From NCBI RefSeq assembly GCF_044142105.1, contig NZ_JBGTYM010000001.1, positions 966,648-1,030,647 on the forward strand: 64,000 bases of DNA, in the 5' to 3' direction. The translations under genes and the position numbers were made by a program. Shown piece by piece: positions 7,243 to 15,625 of the stretch (its first letter is position 1; each line of letters begins with the position of its first letter). Under the pieces are notes generated by a model. That model searched no databases and was not told the DNA's origin. It worked only from the letters and a program-made list of their open reading frames with translations. This stretch comes from Pseudogemmobacter sp044142105. Lineage in GTDB: Bacteria > Pseudomonadota > Alphaproteobacteria > Rhodobacterales > Rhodobacteraceae.

Positions 7243-9114
7243 ATGGCCAAGCCCGCCGAGACCGAAGAAAAGAAACCCCGCAAGCGCGGCACCACGGTGA
7301 TGGGATGGCTGTTGCTGGCGATGCTCGTCGGCGGCCTGAGCGGCTTTGGCGTCACCAATTTCGGCGGCGGCGTCACCTCGGTCGGCTCGGTCGGCGGGGC
7401 GCAGATCAGCGTCAATGACTATGCCCGCGCCGTGCGGCAGGAAGCGGCGGCCTTCAGTCAGCAGATTGGCACGCAGATCGGGATTTCCGAGGCCATGGCC
7501 TTCGGCCTGGACAAGCAGGCATTGGCCAATCTGGTCACCCGCGCCGCGCTGGACAATGAGGCGCAGCGCGTCGGCATCTCGATCGGCGATGACAGCGTCG
7601 CGGCCGAAGTGATGAAGCAGCAGAGCTTCCAGGGCATGACCGGCAAGTTCGACCGCGACACCTATCGCATGGCGCTGCAACAGAATGGCTGGACCGAGCG
7701 CGAATATGAAAGTGCCGTGCGCGGCGACGTGGCACGTTCGCTTTTGCAGGGCGCGGTCTCGGGCGGATTCACCGCACCGCAATCCATGGTCGACGCCCTG
7801 TATCGCTACATCGCCGAACGCCGCGGCTTCTCGATGATCCGCCTGACCGAAGCCGATCTGGCGACGCCCCTGGCCGAGCCGACGGATGACGAGCTGAAGG
7901 CGCATTACGACGCGCATATAGACCGCTTCACCAAGCCGGAATCGAAGCGCATCGCCTATGCGCTTCTCTTGCCCGATATGATCGCGGCGGATCAGCCGGT
8001 CGATGAGACGGTGCTGAAAAAGATGTATGACGACCGGCTCGCCGAATTCGTCCAGCCGGAACGGCGCCTGGTCGAGCGTCTGGTCTATCCCGACGCGGCG
8101 GCGCGCGACGCGGCCGAGGCCGCGCTCAAGGATGGCAGCCAGACCTTCGAGCAACTGGTCGAAGCGCGTGGCCTGACCCTTGATGCGATCGACCTGGGCG
8201 ATGTGTCCGAGGCCGATCTGGGCGCCGCCGGGGCTGCGGTCTTCGCAGGCCAGAATGGGGTTGTGGTGGCGGGCGACAGCAGCCTTGGCCCGGCGCTGTT
8301 CCGGGTGAATGGCGTTCTGGAAGGCCAGAACACCACTTTCGACGAAGCCAAGGAAGAACTGGCGGGTGAGATGAAGATGGATGCGGCACGCCGCGTCATC
8401 GCCGACAAGGTGGAACAGATCGACGATCTTCTGGCCGGCGGCGAGACGCTGGAAGACCTTGCCAAGGAAATGGGCATGGAATTCTCGACGCTCGACCATG
8501 TTCCGGGCCAGCAGGGTCCCGAGCCGGTCGAGGGCTATCAGGCCTTCCGCACCGCCGCCGAAGCGGTGAAGGACGGTGACTTCCCCGAGGCTATCGTGCT
8601 GGAGGACGGTGGGGTCGTGGCGCTGGAGTTCAAGGAAACCGTCCCCGCCGCCCCGATCCCCTTTGACGAGGCACGCGACACTGTTGCCGAGGATTGGCGC
8701 AAGGACGCGCTTGCCAAGGCGCTTTCCGCGCAGGCGATCGCCTTCAAGGCCGCAGCCGAAGGCGGCACGGCGCTGGGTGGACTGGGCATCGTCGACGTGA
8801 CCCCCGAGATCGCCCGCGACGGCTTTGTCGAAGGCGCGCCCAAATCCTTGATCCCCGATGTCTTCACGATGCAGGAAGGCGATTTTAAGGTGATCGAGGA
8901 CGGCGCATTTGTCGCGCTGCTGCGGCTGGACACGATCAAGCCCGCCGAAGAAACCGGCGATGCCGCGACGGCACTGAAAGCCTCGCTCGCCAGCCAGATC
9001 GAGCAGGCCCTCGCCAGCGATGCGATGCAGGGCTATGCTGGCGCGCTGCAGGATGCGGCCGGCATCCATCTGGACGACGCGGCCATCGCGGCCGTGAACT
9101 CGAGCCTGAAATGA
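7243..9114 (+). CDS. ppiD: Periplasmic peptidyl-prolyl isomerase (PpiD/SurA-like)
   Basis: This 623-residue envelope foldase has one N-terminal membrane anchor (about residues 21-40, after a Lys/Arg-rich cytoplasmic tail), a SurA-N-like helical region (VNDYARAVRQEAAAFSQQI onwards) and a degenerate parvulin domain in the middle (around PERRLVERLVYPDAAARDAA). Such proteins assist folding of exported outer-membrane and periplasmic proteins. I chose the ATG at 7243, preceded by GGAAAG, over a TTG five codons upstream. The stop overlaps trpE as ATGA, an arrangement I believe is common in Rhodobacterales. Confidence 0.88.
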   Translation: MAKPAETEEKKPRKRGTTVMGWLLLAMLVGGLSGFGVTNFGGGVTSVGSVGGAQISVNDYARAVRQEAAAFSQQIGTQIGISEAMAFGLDKQALANLVTRAALDNEAQRVGISIGDDSVAAEVMKQQSFQGMTGKFDRDTYRMALQQNGWTEREYESAVRGDVARSLLQGAVSGGFTAPQSMVDALYRYIAERRGFSMIRLTEADLATPLAEPTDDELKAHYDAHIDRFTKPESKRIAYALLLPDMIAADQPVDETVLKKMYDDRLAEFVQPERRLVERLVYPDAAARDAAEAALKDGSQTFEQLVEARGLTLDAIDLGDVSEADLGAAGAAVFAGQNGVVVAGDSSLGPALFRVNGVLEGQNTTFDEAKEELAGEMKMDAARRVIADKVEQIDDLLAGGETLEDLAKEMGMEFSTLDHVPGQQGPEPVEGYQAFRTAAEAVKDGDFPEAIVLEDGGVVALEFKETVPAAPIPFDEARDTVAEDWRKDALAKALSAQAIAFKAAAEGGTALGGLGIVDVTPEIARDGFVEGAPKSLIPDVFTMQEGDFKVIEDGAFVALLRLDTIKPAEETGDAATALKASLASQIEQALASDAMQGYAGALQDAAGIHLDDAAIAAVNSSLK

Positions 9115-10622
9115 TGCTCGAGCCGTCTTTCGAGGTCTTCGAGGCCGCCTGGGCGCGGGGCGAGAACCAGCTTGTCTGGGCCCGTCTTGCCGCCGATCTG
9201 GACACGCCGGTCTCGCTCATGCTCAAGCTGGGCGAAGCACGGACCGACACGTTCATGCTGGAATCGGTGACCGGCGGCGAAGTGCGCGGGCGCTACTCGA
9301 TCGTCGGCCTCAAGCCCGACCTGATCTGGCGCTGCCGGGGCGAGGCGTCGGAGATCAACCGTGAGGCCCGTTTCGATGCGGCGGCCTTCCAGCCGCAGAG
9401 CGGCCATCCGCTGGCCAATCTGCGCGCCCTGATCGCGGAAAGCCGGATCGACACGCCGGAAGGCCTGCCCGCCGTCTCGGCCGGGCTGTTCGGCTATCTC
9501 GGCTATGACATGATCCGCCTGGTCGAGCGCCTGCCCCATTGCCCACCCGATACGCTGGGCCTGCCCGATGCCGTCCTGATGCGCCCCTCGGTCGTGGCTG
9601 TGCTGGACGGGGTGAAGGGCGAGGTCACGCTGGTCGCGCCCGCCTGGGCCGCCTCGGGCCTTTCCGCCCGTGCCGCCTATGCCCAGGCGGCGGAACGGGT
9701 GATGGATGCGCTGCGCGATCTGGACCGCGCGCCTGCCGCTGCCAGCCGCGATCTGGGCGAGGCGGCCACGGTCGGTGCGCCCCGGTCGAATTTCAGCCAT
9801 GAGGCCTATAAGGCGGCGGTCGAAACGGCCAAGGACTATATCCGCGCGGGCGATATCTTCCAGGTCGTGCCTTCGCAGCGCTGGTCCTTGGATTTCGCCC
9901 TGCCGCCCTTTGCGCTCTATCGCAGCCTGCGGCGCACCAACCCATCGCCCTTCATGTTCTTCTTCAATTTCGGCGGCTTCCAGGTCATCGGCGCCAGCCC
10001 GGAAATCCTGGTCCGTCTGCGCGACGGCGAAGTGACGGTGCGCCCCATCGCGGGCACCCGCAAGCGCGGCGCGACCCCGGAAGAGGACAAGGCGCTGGAG
10101 CTGGATCTTCTGTCCGACCAGAAGGAACTGGCCGAGCATCTGATGCTTCTCGACCTGGGCCGCAACGATGTGGGCCGGGTGGCCAAGATCGGCACGGTGC
10201 ATCCGACCGAGAAATTCATCATCGAACGCTACAGCCATGTGATGCACATCGTCTCGAACGTCGTGGGCGAGATCCGCGAGGGCGAGGATGCGCTCTCGGC
10301 CCTGCTGGCGGGCCTGCCCGCGGGCACGGTCTCGGGCGCGCCGAAAGTGCGGGCGATGGAGATCATCGACGAGTTGGAGCCGGAAAAGCGCGGCGTCTAT
10401 GGCGGCGGCGTCGGCTATTTCGCCGCCAATGGCGAGATGGATTTCTGCATCGCCCTGCGCACCGCCGTGCTGAAGGATCAGCAGCTTTACATCCAGGCGG
10501 GCGGCGGCGTGGTCTATGACAGCGATCCCGAAGCCGAGTATCAGGAGACGGTCAACAAATCCTTCGCGCTGCGCCGCGCCGCCGAGGATGCGGGCCTGTT
10601 CTTCGCGCGTGGGAACCGTTGA
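9111..10622 (+). CDS. trpE: Anthranilate synthase component I
   Basis: TrpE converts chorismate and ammonia (from the TrpG subunit) to anthranilate, the first committed step to tryptophan. The 503-residue protein carries GAPKVRAMEIIDELEP, YGGGVGYF, LMLLDLGRNDVGRV and PIAGTRKRG, all diagnostic for the chorismate-binding family. The conserved N-terminal LxSx feedback element is replaced by a region around TFMLESV. The start ATG overlaps the ppiD stop, so translation is probably coupled and there is no room for a classical trp leader attenuator. trpG, trpD and trpC are not in the window. Confidence 0.95.
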   Translation: MMLEPSFEVFEAAWARGENQLVWARLAADLDTPVSLMLKLGEARTDTFMLESVTGGEVRGRYSIVGLKPDLIWRCRGEASEINREARFDAAAFQPQSGHPLANLRALIAESRIDTPEGLPAVSAGLFGYLGYDMIRLVERLPHCPPDTLGLPDAVLMRPSVVAVLDGVKGEVTLVAPAWAASGLSARAAYAQAAERVMDALRDLDRAPAAASRDLGEAATVGAPRSNFSHEAYKAAVETAKDYIRAGDIFQVVPSQRWSLDFALPPFALYRSLRRTNPSPFMFFFNFGGFQVIGASPEILVRLRDGEVTVRPIAGTRKRGATPEEDKALELDLLSDQKELAEHLMLLDLGRNDVGRVAKIGTVHPTEKFIIERYSHVMHIVSNVVGEIREGEDALSALLAGLPAGTVSGAPKVRAMEIIDELEPEKRGVYGGGVGYFAANGEMDFCIALRTAVLKDQQLYIQAGGGVVYDSDPEAEYQETVNKSFALRRAAEDAGLFFARGNR

Positions 10623-10694
10623 GGCGCCCGCTTCCGTCGCTGGGCACCATCCTCTCGGGAAGTCCGGGGGCCGCCGCGCTCCCGGAAGCCGCGC

Positions 10695-12020
10695 CTAAAG
10701 CGCCACGGAAAACTCGGCCTTGAGCCCGCCCAGCCGCGCGCTCTTGCCCAAGGTCAGCGCCCCGCCGTGGCCGCGCGCGATATCGGCGGCGATCGACAGA
10801 CCCAGCCCCACCCCGCCGCCCCTGTTGGGGTCGCGCTCGGCCTCAAGCCGGGTAAAGGGGCGCAGCGCCTCCTCGCGGCGATCTTCGGCAATCCCCGGCC
10901 CGTCATCCTCGACCGCGAAGATCAACTGATGCGGCGTCACACGCAGGGCCAGTTCCGCCCGCGTGCCATGGCGCAGCGCATTGCCGATCAGGTTTTCCAG
11001 CGCCCGCCGCACGCTGTCGGACCGCAGCCGCACCGCCGGGACCTTGCCCTCGACCGGCAGAAGCGCCACTTCGCCGCCGCCGCGCCGCGCGGCCTCGACC
11101 ACCTCGCCCGCCAGGGTCAGGGGTTCGACCTCCTCCGCCCCGGCCTCGATCGCATCGCCGCGCACGAAGGTCAGGAATTCGTCGACCAGCCGTTCCATCT
11201 GCGTCACATCCTCCTTCAGCCCCTTCACCTCGTCATCCTCGGGCAGGAAAGACAGGCCCAGCCGCATCCGCGTAAGCGGCGTGCGCAGATCGTGGCTGAC
11301 CCCCGACAGCATCAGGGTGCGCTGCTCCATCTGGCGCTCGATCCGGTTGCGCATGTCAAGGAAGGCCCGGCCCGCCGCCCGCACCTCCAGCGCGCCCCGC
11401 GGCTTGAAGGCGATGCGCTCGCCCCGGCCAAAGGCCTCGGCGGCGCTGGCAAGCTGGCGGATCGGGCGCAACTGGCGGCGCAGGAAGTAATAGGCAATCA
11501 CCGTCATCAGGACCGAGGCCAGGATCATGATCACCAGCAGCTGGTGCGGGTTCGAGGCCGAAAGCCGCTTGCGCGACAGATCGGCCTGAAGATCGCCGAA
11601 ACGGGTGGCGAAGCGCAGATGCACGATGCGATCCGTCCCCGAGACATCGGCCCCGATCAGATCGGGCAGCGATTCGCGCAGGGTGCGGATGATCGCCCGG
11701 CCTGACACGTCATAGAAGGCGCGCGTCTCCGTGGTCGGCGCGTCTGCCCCGGCCGGCAAGGTCAGCGTCACCTGCAAGGGCCCGGCCACGGCCTGCGCGC
11801 GACGCAGCGCATCCTGCACGTGGCTGCCGGAATTGAACTCGGCCAGCACGAAGGCCAGATCCAGCGCGACGCCTCTTGTCATCTGCTCGGTCACGCCTTC
11901 GAAATGCCGCTGGATGAAGGCGGTGGACACGATCAGCTGGATCATGACGATCGGCAGGATCAGGATCAGCGCGGCGCGGCCATAGATGCCGCGGGGGATC
12001 AGCTCTTTGACGGTGAACAT
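10695..12020 (-). CDS. EnvZ-like sensor histidine kinase
   Basis: This 441-residue inner-membrane kinase has TM1 at about residues 15-35, a periplasmic sensor region to about 158, TM2 at about 160-180, HAMP at 181-233, the phosphoacceptor His243 in SGVSHDLRTPLTRMR, the N-box ENLIGNALRHG (342-352) and the ATP lid motifs EDDGPGIAED and GVGLGLS (403-409). The HDLRTPLTR box is EnvZ/OmpR-type. No response regulator gene is adjacent, so within this window it is an orphan. It converges on trpE downstream, and its start lies only 16 bp from the divergent MBL gene. No clear ribosome binding site precedes the ATG at 12020. Confidence 0.9.
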   Translation of the reverse strand: MFTVKELIPRGIYGRAALILILPIVMIQLIVSTAFIQRHFEGVTEQMTRGVALDLAFVLAEFNSGSHVQDALRRAQAVAGPLQVTLTLPAGADAPTTETRAFYDVSGRAIIRTLRESLPDLIGADVSGTDRIVHLRFATRFGDLQADLSRKRLSASNPHQLLVIMILASVLMTVIAYYFLRRQLRPIRQLASAAEAFGRGERIAFKPRGALEVRAAGRAFLDMRNRIERQMEQRTLMLSGVSHDLRTPLTRMRLGLSFLPEDDEVKGLKEDVTQMERLVDEFLTFVRGDAIEAGAEEVEPLTLAGEVVEAARRGGGEVALLPVEGKVPAVRLRSDSVRRALENLIGNALRHGTRAELALRVTPHQLIFAVEDDGPGIAEDRREEALRPFTRLEAERDPNRGGGVGLGLSIAADIARGHGGALTLGKSARLGGLKAEFSVAL

Positions 12021-12036
12021 GGCGGCGAGGCTAAAG

Positions 12037-12945
12037 ATGCGGGACGCGGATGGGAAGGGGCAGGACTTGGGCTCGGCAGGATCGGCCCTGCCCGGTCTGC
12101 GCCGCGTGCTGGCGGCAAATCCCTCACCCATGACCGGGCCCGGCACCACGACCTTTCTCCTGGGCGAAGGCGCGGTGACGGTGATCGACCCGGGGCCGGA
12201 TGATCCCGATCATCTGACGGCGATCCTTGGCGCCTTGGCGCCGGGAGAGCATGTCGCGGCGATCCTTGTCACCCATCCGCATCGCGACCATTCCGCGCTT
12301 GTCCCGGCGCTGCAAGGCGCGACCCGCGCCCCCTCGCTGGGCTTTGGCCCGGCCGGCAGCGGGCGCAGCCCGCTCAGCGAAAGGCTGGCCGCCGCGGGGC
12401 TGACCGGCGGCGAAGGCGTGGACGCCGCCTTCACCCCGGACCGGCTGCTGGCCGACGGCGATGTGATCGACACGACCGCTGGCCCGCTGATCGCCCTGCA
12501 CACGCCGGGGCATATGGGGGCGCATCTCGCCTTCGCCTGGGGCGATATCCTGTTCAGCGGCGACCATGTGATGGGCTGGGCGCCAAGCCTCGTGTCGCCG
12601 CCCGAGGGCGACATGGGCGCCTATATGACCTCACTGGCGCGGCTGGCGGCGCGCGACTGGCGGCTGATCCTGCCCGCCCATGGCGCGCCGATCGAGAACC
12701 CGGCCGCGAGGCTGGCCGAGCTGACCGCGCATCGCCTTGGCCGCGAGGCGCAGATCCTGGCGGCGCTGGCGGCGGGGCATCAGGACCTCGCGACGATCAC
12801 GGCGGCCGCCTATGCCGGAACAGACCCCGCACTCCTGCCCGCCGCGAGCCGCAATGCCCTGGCGCATCTGATTGATCTTGCATCAAGAAACCTGGTCGGC
12901 GCTGATCCCCTGCCCCTGCCCGGCGCGCGCTTCCGTCTGCTCTGA
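12037..12945 (+). CDS. MBL-fold metallohydrolase (LACTB2/glyoxalase II-like)
   Basis: This 302-residue zinc hydrolase shows the metal motif THPHRDH (His80, His82, Asp84, His85), followed by HTPGHMGAH and FSGDHVMGW, and a C-terminal winged-helix-like segment. The opening PGLRRVLAANPSPMT...TTTFLLG matches the LACTB2-like group that includes RNA endonucleases and thioesterases. The substrate cannot be assigned. The ATG at 12037 has GCGAGG upstream. Start codons further upstream would overlap the divergent kinase gene. Confidence 0.87.
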   Translation: MRDADGKGQDLGSAGSALPGLRRVLAANPSPMTGPGTTTFLLGEGAVTVIDPGPDDPDHLTAILGALAPGEHVAAILVTHPHRDHSALVPALQGATRAPSLGFGPAGSGRSPLSERLAAAGLTGGEGVDAAFTPDRLLADGDVIDTTAGPLIALHTPGHMGAHLAFAWGDILFSGDHVMGWAPSLVSPPEGDMGAYMTSLARLAARDWRLILPAHGAPIENPAARLAELTAHRLGREAQILAALAAGHQDLATITAAAYAGTDPALLPAASRNALAHLIDLASRNLVGADPLPLPGARFRLL

Positions 12946-13026
12946 TCCGCGCGTTTCGACCATGTCACAAATCTGGTCTTTTGCCCCTTGCCGCCCCCAA
13001 ACCCGCTTGCTATATGGCCCCGGTGT

Positions 13027-13101
13027 TCCGGCGTAGCTCAGCGGTAGAGCAGTTGACTGTTAATCAATTGGTCGTAGGTTCGATCCCTACCGCCGGAGCC
13101 A
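13027..13101 (+). tRNA. tRNA-Asn (anticodon GUU)
   Basis: This 75-nt cloverleaf has acceptor stem TCCGGCG/CGCCGGA, D-arm AGCTCAGCGGTAGAGC, anticodon loop CTGTTAA giving GUU, T-arm TAGGTTCGATCCCTA, G discriminator and encoded CCA. A Rho-independent terminator follows about 30 bp downstream. Confidence 0.97.
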
Positions 13102-13129
13102 AAATCTCCTAGAGATTACAAAATGATAA

Positions 13130-13152
13130 AGGCCGCCGTCTGGGCGGCTTTT
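13130..13152 (+). terminator. Rho-independent terminator of tRNA-Asn
   Basis: The stem GCCGCC (13132-13137) pairs with GGCGGC (13143-13148) around a short loop and is followed by TTTT. Position and polarity fit termination of the tRNA-Asn transcript. Confidence 0.8.
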
Positions 13153-13832
13153 GTCGTATGGGCGTGGTCTGCAGCAGCCTCTCGCGCTTGACGGCTCTGC
13201 AACAGGAGTGCGCGATGCGGTGCCACGCCGCCCGCCCTGCGCCCATGGCGCAAGCGCCTTCCAGGATCACGCGCGCGAGCCCCACCTTGCGCCTGCGCCG
13301 AGGGAAGCACCGTCTCGCACCCTGTCCAACGGATCACAGGCGCCGCGGCACGCCATCGCAGCGCGCCCCACCCGACCGACAGGCTCGTCTTTCCGACCCG
13401 GCGCGAATCACTTGGCGCCTCAGCGGCGAATCTGGCGCCCGTCAGGGCGAAAATTCGTGAATTTTTGACTGAAGCGGCGAAACCGGACCGGCGGCGAGAT
13501 GCCGCAATACTGACACGAATTCCCCCAACCGGCGCCAGACGCTGCCCCGCCTTCGCCACAATCAAGAAGAAGCACAGCCCTTGGTTGTTCCGCCGTCGCG
13601 CCAATAGCGGCAATTCCATGGCCGAAAATCGCGAATTTCTTCTTGATTTCAACCCCTTGCCAACGCCCAAATTCTGGTTAACAATTACCATAGTTTCAAC
13701 AAGATCAGCGACTTAGCGAACAAACCTCATGGCCGCAGCCCGTTGCGGCCACGGCCCCCGCCTGTCGCCAAGCCTATCGAGTTCTCCCGCCGGGTGTTGC
13801 CCGCACATACAACCTAAAAGGGAAGATACGCC
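13153..13832. other. Long intergenic region, no supported gene
   Basis: About 680 bases separate the tRNA terminator from the next gene. Open frames here are short, low-quality and mutually overlapping. The longest, on the minus strand, would read through the tRNA terminator and encodes no recognisable family. The last 200 bases are visibly richer in A/T than the surroundings and contain a 12-bp inverted repeat, described separately. The promoter of the 13833 gene must lie here. An untranslated RNA cannot be excluded. Confidence 0.5.
13560..13648. repeat. 12-bp inverted repeat with 65-nt spacer
   Basis: AATCAAGAAGAA (13560-13571) is exactly reverse-complemented by TTCTTCTTGATT (13637-13648). 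It lies in an A/T-richer part of a long intergenic region. It could be an RNA stem, a pair of regulator sites, or chance. Confidence 0.6.
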
Positions 13833-14267
13833 ATGACCGACCTGACCCACAACTTTGAAATCGCCGGCAAAGAACTCACCGCGCGGGCATCGCAAGGCCG
13901 GATCGCGGCGATCAACGCCTGCCGTCAATTGCAGTGGCTGGTCGAGCTGCGCGAGGGCGAAAACACCGTCACCCTGGCCTTTGACGAAGCGCCGACGATG
14001 ATCGATATCGCGATCCGCCGCCGTGCCCTGGGCCGCCCCGGCGCGATGGACATCCGCTCGATCTCGGTGGGGCGCAAGGCCTCGCGCCTCTTCGTGCTGA
14101 TGCCCGGCATGCGCGTCGCCAGCGAACCGCAAGAGCATGCCGAGGTGCCGCCCGCGCTGGCCCGGGCCCGCGCCCGGATGGCCCGCGCGACGGGTGCCGT
14201 GGCCGCGCCGGCCGCCGACACGTCCGAGACCCACACCCCGCGCCTGACGCTGTTCCGCGTCCACTGA
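13833..14267 (+). CDS. Conserved-looking hypothetical protein
   Basis: I do not recognise this 144-residue protein. The first 95 residues look like a compact beta-rich domain (WLVELREGENTVTLAF, MIDIAIRRRAL, SRLFVLMPGM). The C-terminal 45 residues are Ala/Arg/Pro-rich and probably disordered. There is no signal peptide or membrane segment. A GGGAAGA site precedes the ATG. It stands alone between a long intergenic region and the DMT permease gene, followed by a GC-rich hairpin. Codon composition is typical of the surroundings, which supports it being real. Confidence 0.65.
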   Translation: MTDLTHNFEIAGKELTARASQGRIAAINACRQLQWLVELREGENTVTLAFDEAPTMIDIAIRRRALGRPGAMDIRSISVGRKASRLFVLMPGMRVASEPQEHAEVPPALARARARMARATGAVAAPAADTSETHTPRLTLFRVH

Positions 14268-14278
14268 CCTTTTGCTTC

Positions 14279-14298
14279 GGGCCGGATGCGTCCGGCCC
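14279..14298 (+). terminator. GC-rich hairpin downstream of the 13833 gene
   Basis: GGGCCGGA (14279-14286) pairs with TCCGGCCC (14291-14298) across a TGCG tetraloop, 11 bases after the stop codon. No T tract follows, so it may stabilise the 3' end rather than terminate on its own. Confidence 0.45.
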
Positions 14299-14504
14299 CG
14301 CCCTGGCGCGCCGCGCTCCCTGGCCGCCGGGGCGTTCTGACGGCATAAGAGGGATCGCACCGCGCGCTCAAGCAACCGGCCCGCATATCCGCGCAAAGCG
14401 ACATGCGTAAAGCCGGTGAGGGCGGCGAGACCCTGCCGCGCGTTGACAAGACCCTGTCGGGAAACGCCCAGCAGAGCGCGATCCGCAGGCTATCGTGCCA
14501 CGTC

Positions 14505-15449
14505 ATGTCCGCGCGCAGCCCTGCCCTTACCGGAATCTTCTGCCTGGTCACCGGGATCGCAGTCTTTTCCGTACAGGACCTGATCCTCAAGAAGCTCTCG
14601 GGCGATTACCCGCTGCATCAGGCCATGGTCCTGCGCAGCCTCACCGCGCTGCCCTTCCATCTCCTGATCGTCCGGGTCTTTGACGGCCGCTTCGGCACCA
14701 TCCTGACCCCGGGCTGGCCCCTGATGATGCTGCGCGGCGGGCTGAATTTCTGCGCCTATACCGCTTATTACCTGGGTCTTGCCACGCTGCCCATGGCCAC
14801 CACCGTGGCGCTGTTCTTCACCACGCCGCTTTTCATCACGCTCTCCGCAGCCCTTTTCCTGCGCGAACGGGTGCCGCCCGCCTCGGCGCTTGCCGTGGTC
14901 GCGGGTTTTACCGGCGTCCTTCTTGTGGTGCGGCCCGGCAATACGGGCTTTGACCTGGCCGCCCTGCTGCCGGTCCTGGGGGCTTGCGGCTATGCGCTTT
15001 GCATGGTCATGGCGCGCCCGATGGGACGGACGCAAAGCGCGGCCGCGCTCGCGTTCTGGAGCAACATCGCCTTTCTTCTCTGCGCGCTTGTCCTTTCGGC
15101 CGTCTATGGCAGCGGAGCATTTGCCCAGACCGGCCACCCCGCCATGGCCTTCCTCACCCGCGGCTGGGTCACGCCCAATGCGCAGGATCTTGCCCTCATG
15201 GCGTCCTGCGGCGTGATCGCCGCCATCGGCCTGACCCTGCTGACCCAGGCCTACCGCATCGCCCCCTCGGCCACGATCGCGCCTTTCGAATACAGTTTCA
15301 TGTTCTGGGGCGTCCTGTGGGGCTGGCTGTTCTGGTCGGAACTGCCCGACCGCCTCGGCTGGCTCGGCATCGCCGTCATCATCGCGGCCGGCCTGATCGT
15401 GATCCGTCAGCCCGCCGTCCCGACCGCACCCCGCGAAGCGACAGGCTGA
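14505..15449 (+). CDS. EamA/DMT superfamily permease
   Basis: This 314-residue protein has about ten hydrophobic segments forming two EamA repeats. The first starts at LTGIFCLVTGIAVFSVQDLI and the second around LLPVLGACGYALCMVMA. Typical motifs include FLRERVPPASALAVVAGFTGV and the C-terminal PFEYSFMFWGVLWGWLFW. It is an inner-membrane drug/metabolite transporter of unknown substrate. I chose the ATG at 14505 because it begins just before the first membrane segment. Longer frames add a sequence unlike the family. Confidence 0.85.
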   Translation: MSARSPALTGIFCLVTGIAVFSVQDLILKKLSGDYPLHQAMVLRSLTALPFHLLIVRVFDGRFGTILTPGWPLMMLRGGLNFCAYTAYYLGLATLPMATTVALFFTTPLFITLSAALFLRERVPPASALAVVAGFTGVLLVVRPGNTGFDLAALLPVLGACGYALCMVMARPMGRTQSAAALAFWSNIAFLLCALVLSAVYGSGAFAQTGHPAMAFLTRGWVTPNAQDLALMASCGVIAAIGLTLLTQAYRIAPSATIAPFEYSFMFWGVLWGWLFWSELPDRLGWLGIAVIIAAGLIVIRQPAVPTAPREATG

Positions 15450-15566
15450 GCCGCATCCCCCTGTACGCCAACGGATGGGCCCCGACGGGGCCGACCAGGC
15501 AAGGCGCAAGATCCGAGTTGCGACGAGAGGGGGACATCGTCCCCGTGGCATCGCGATTGGGGACAG

Positions 15567-15596
15567 CAAAAAGGCCGCGCCCTGCGGCGCGGCCTT
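15567..15596 (-). terminator. Rho-independent terminator of tig
   Basis: A 9-bp stem is formed by GGCCGCGCC (15573-15581) and GGCGCGGCC (15586-15594). On the minus strand it is followed by five T. It lies about 30 bp past the tig stop codon and also separates tig from the convergent permease gene. Confidence 0.85.
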
Positions 15597-15625
15597 CCGA
15601 TCCTTCGCCGAAGGATCGCTGTCGC

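Noticed and set aside
13116..13691. Minus-strand open frame of 191 codons in the long intergenic region
   Set aside because: It runs through the tRNA-Asn terminator, has no ribosome binding site and resembles no protein family.
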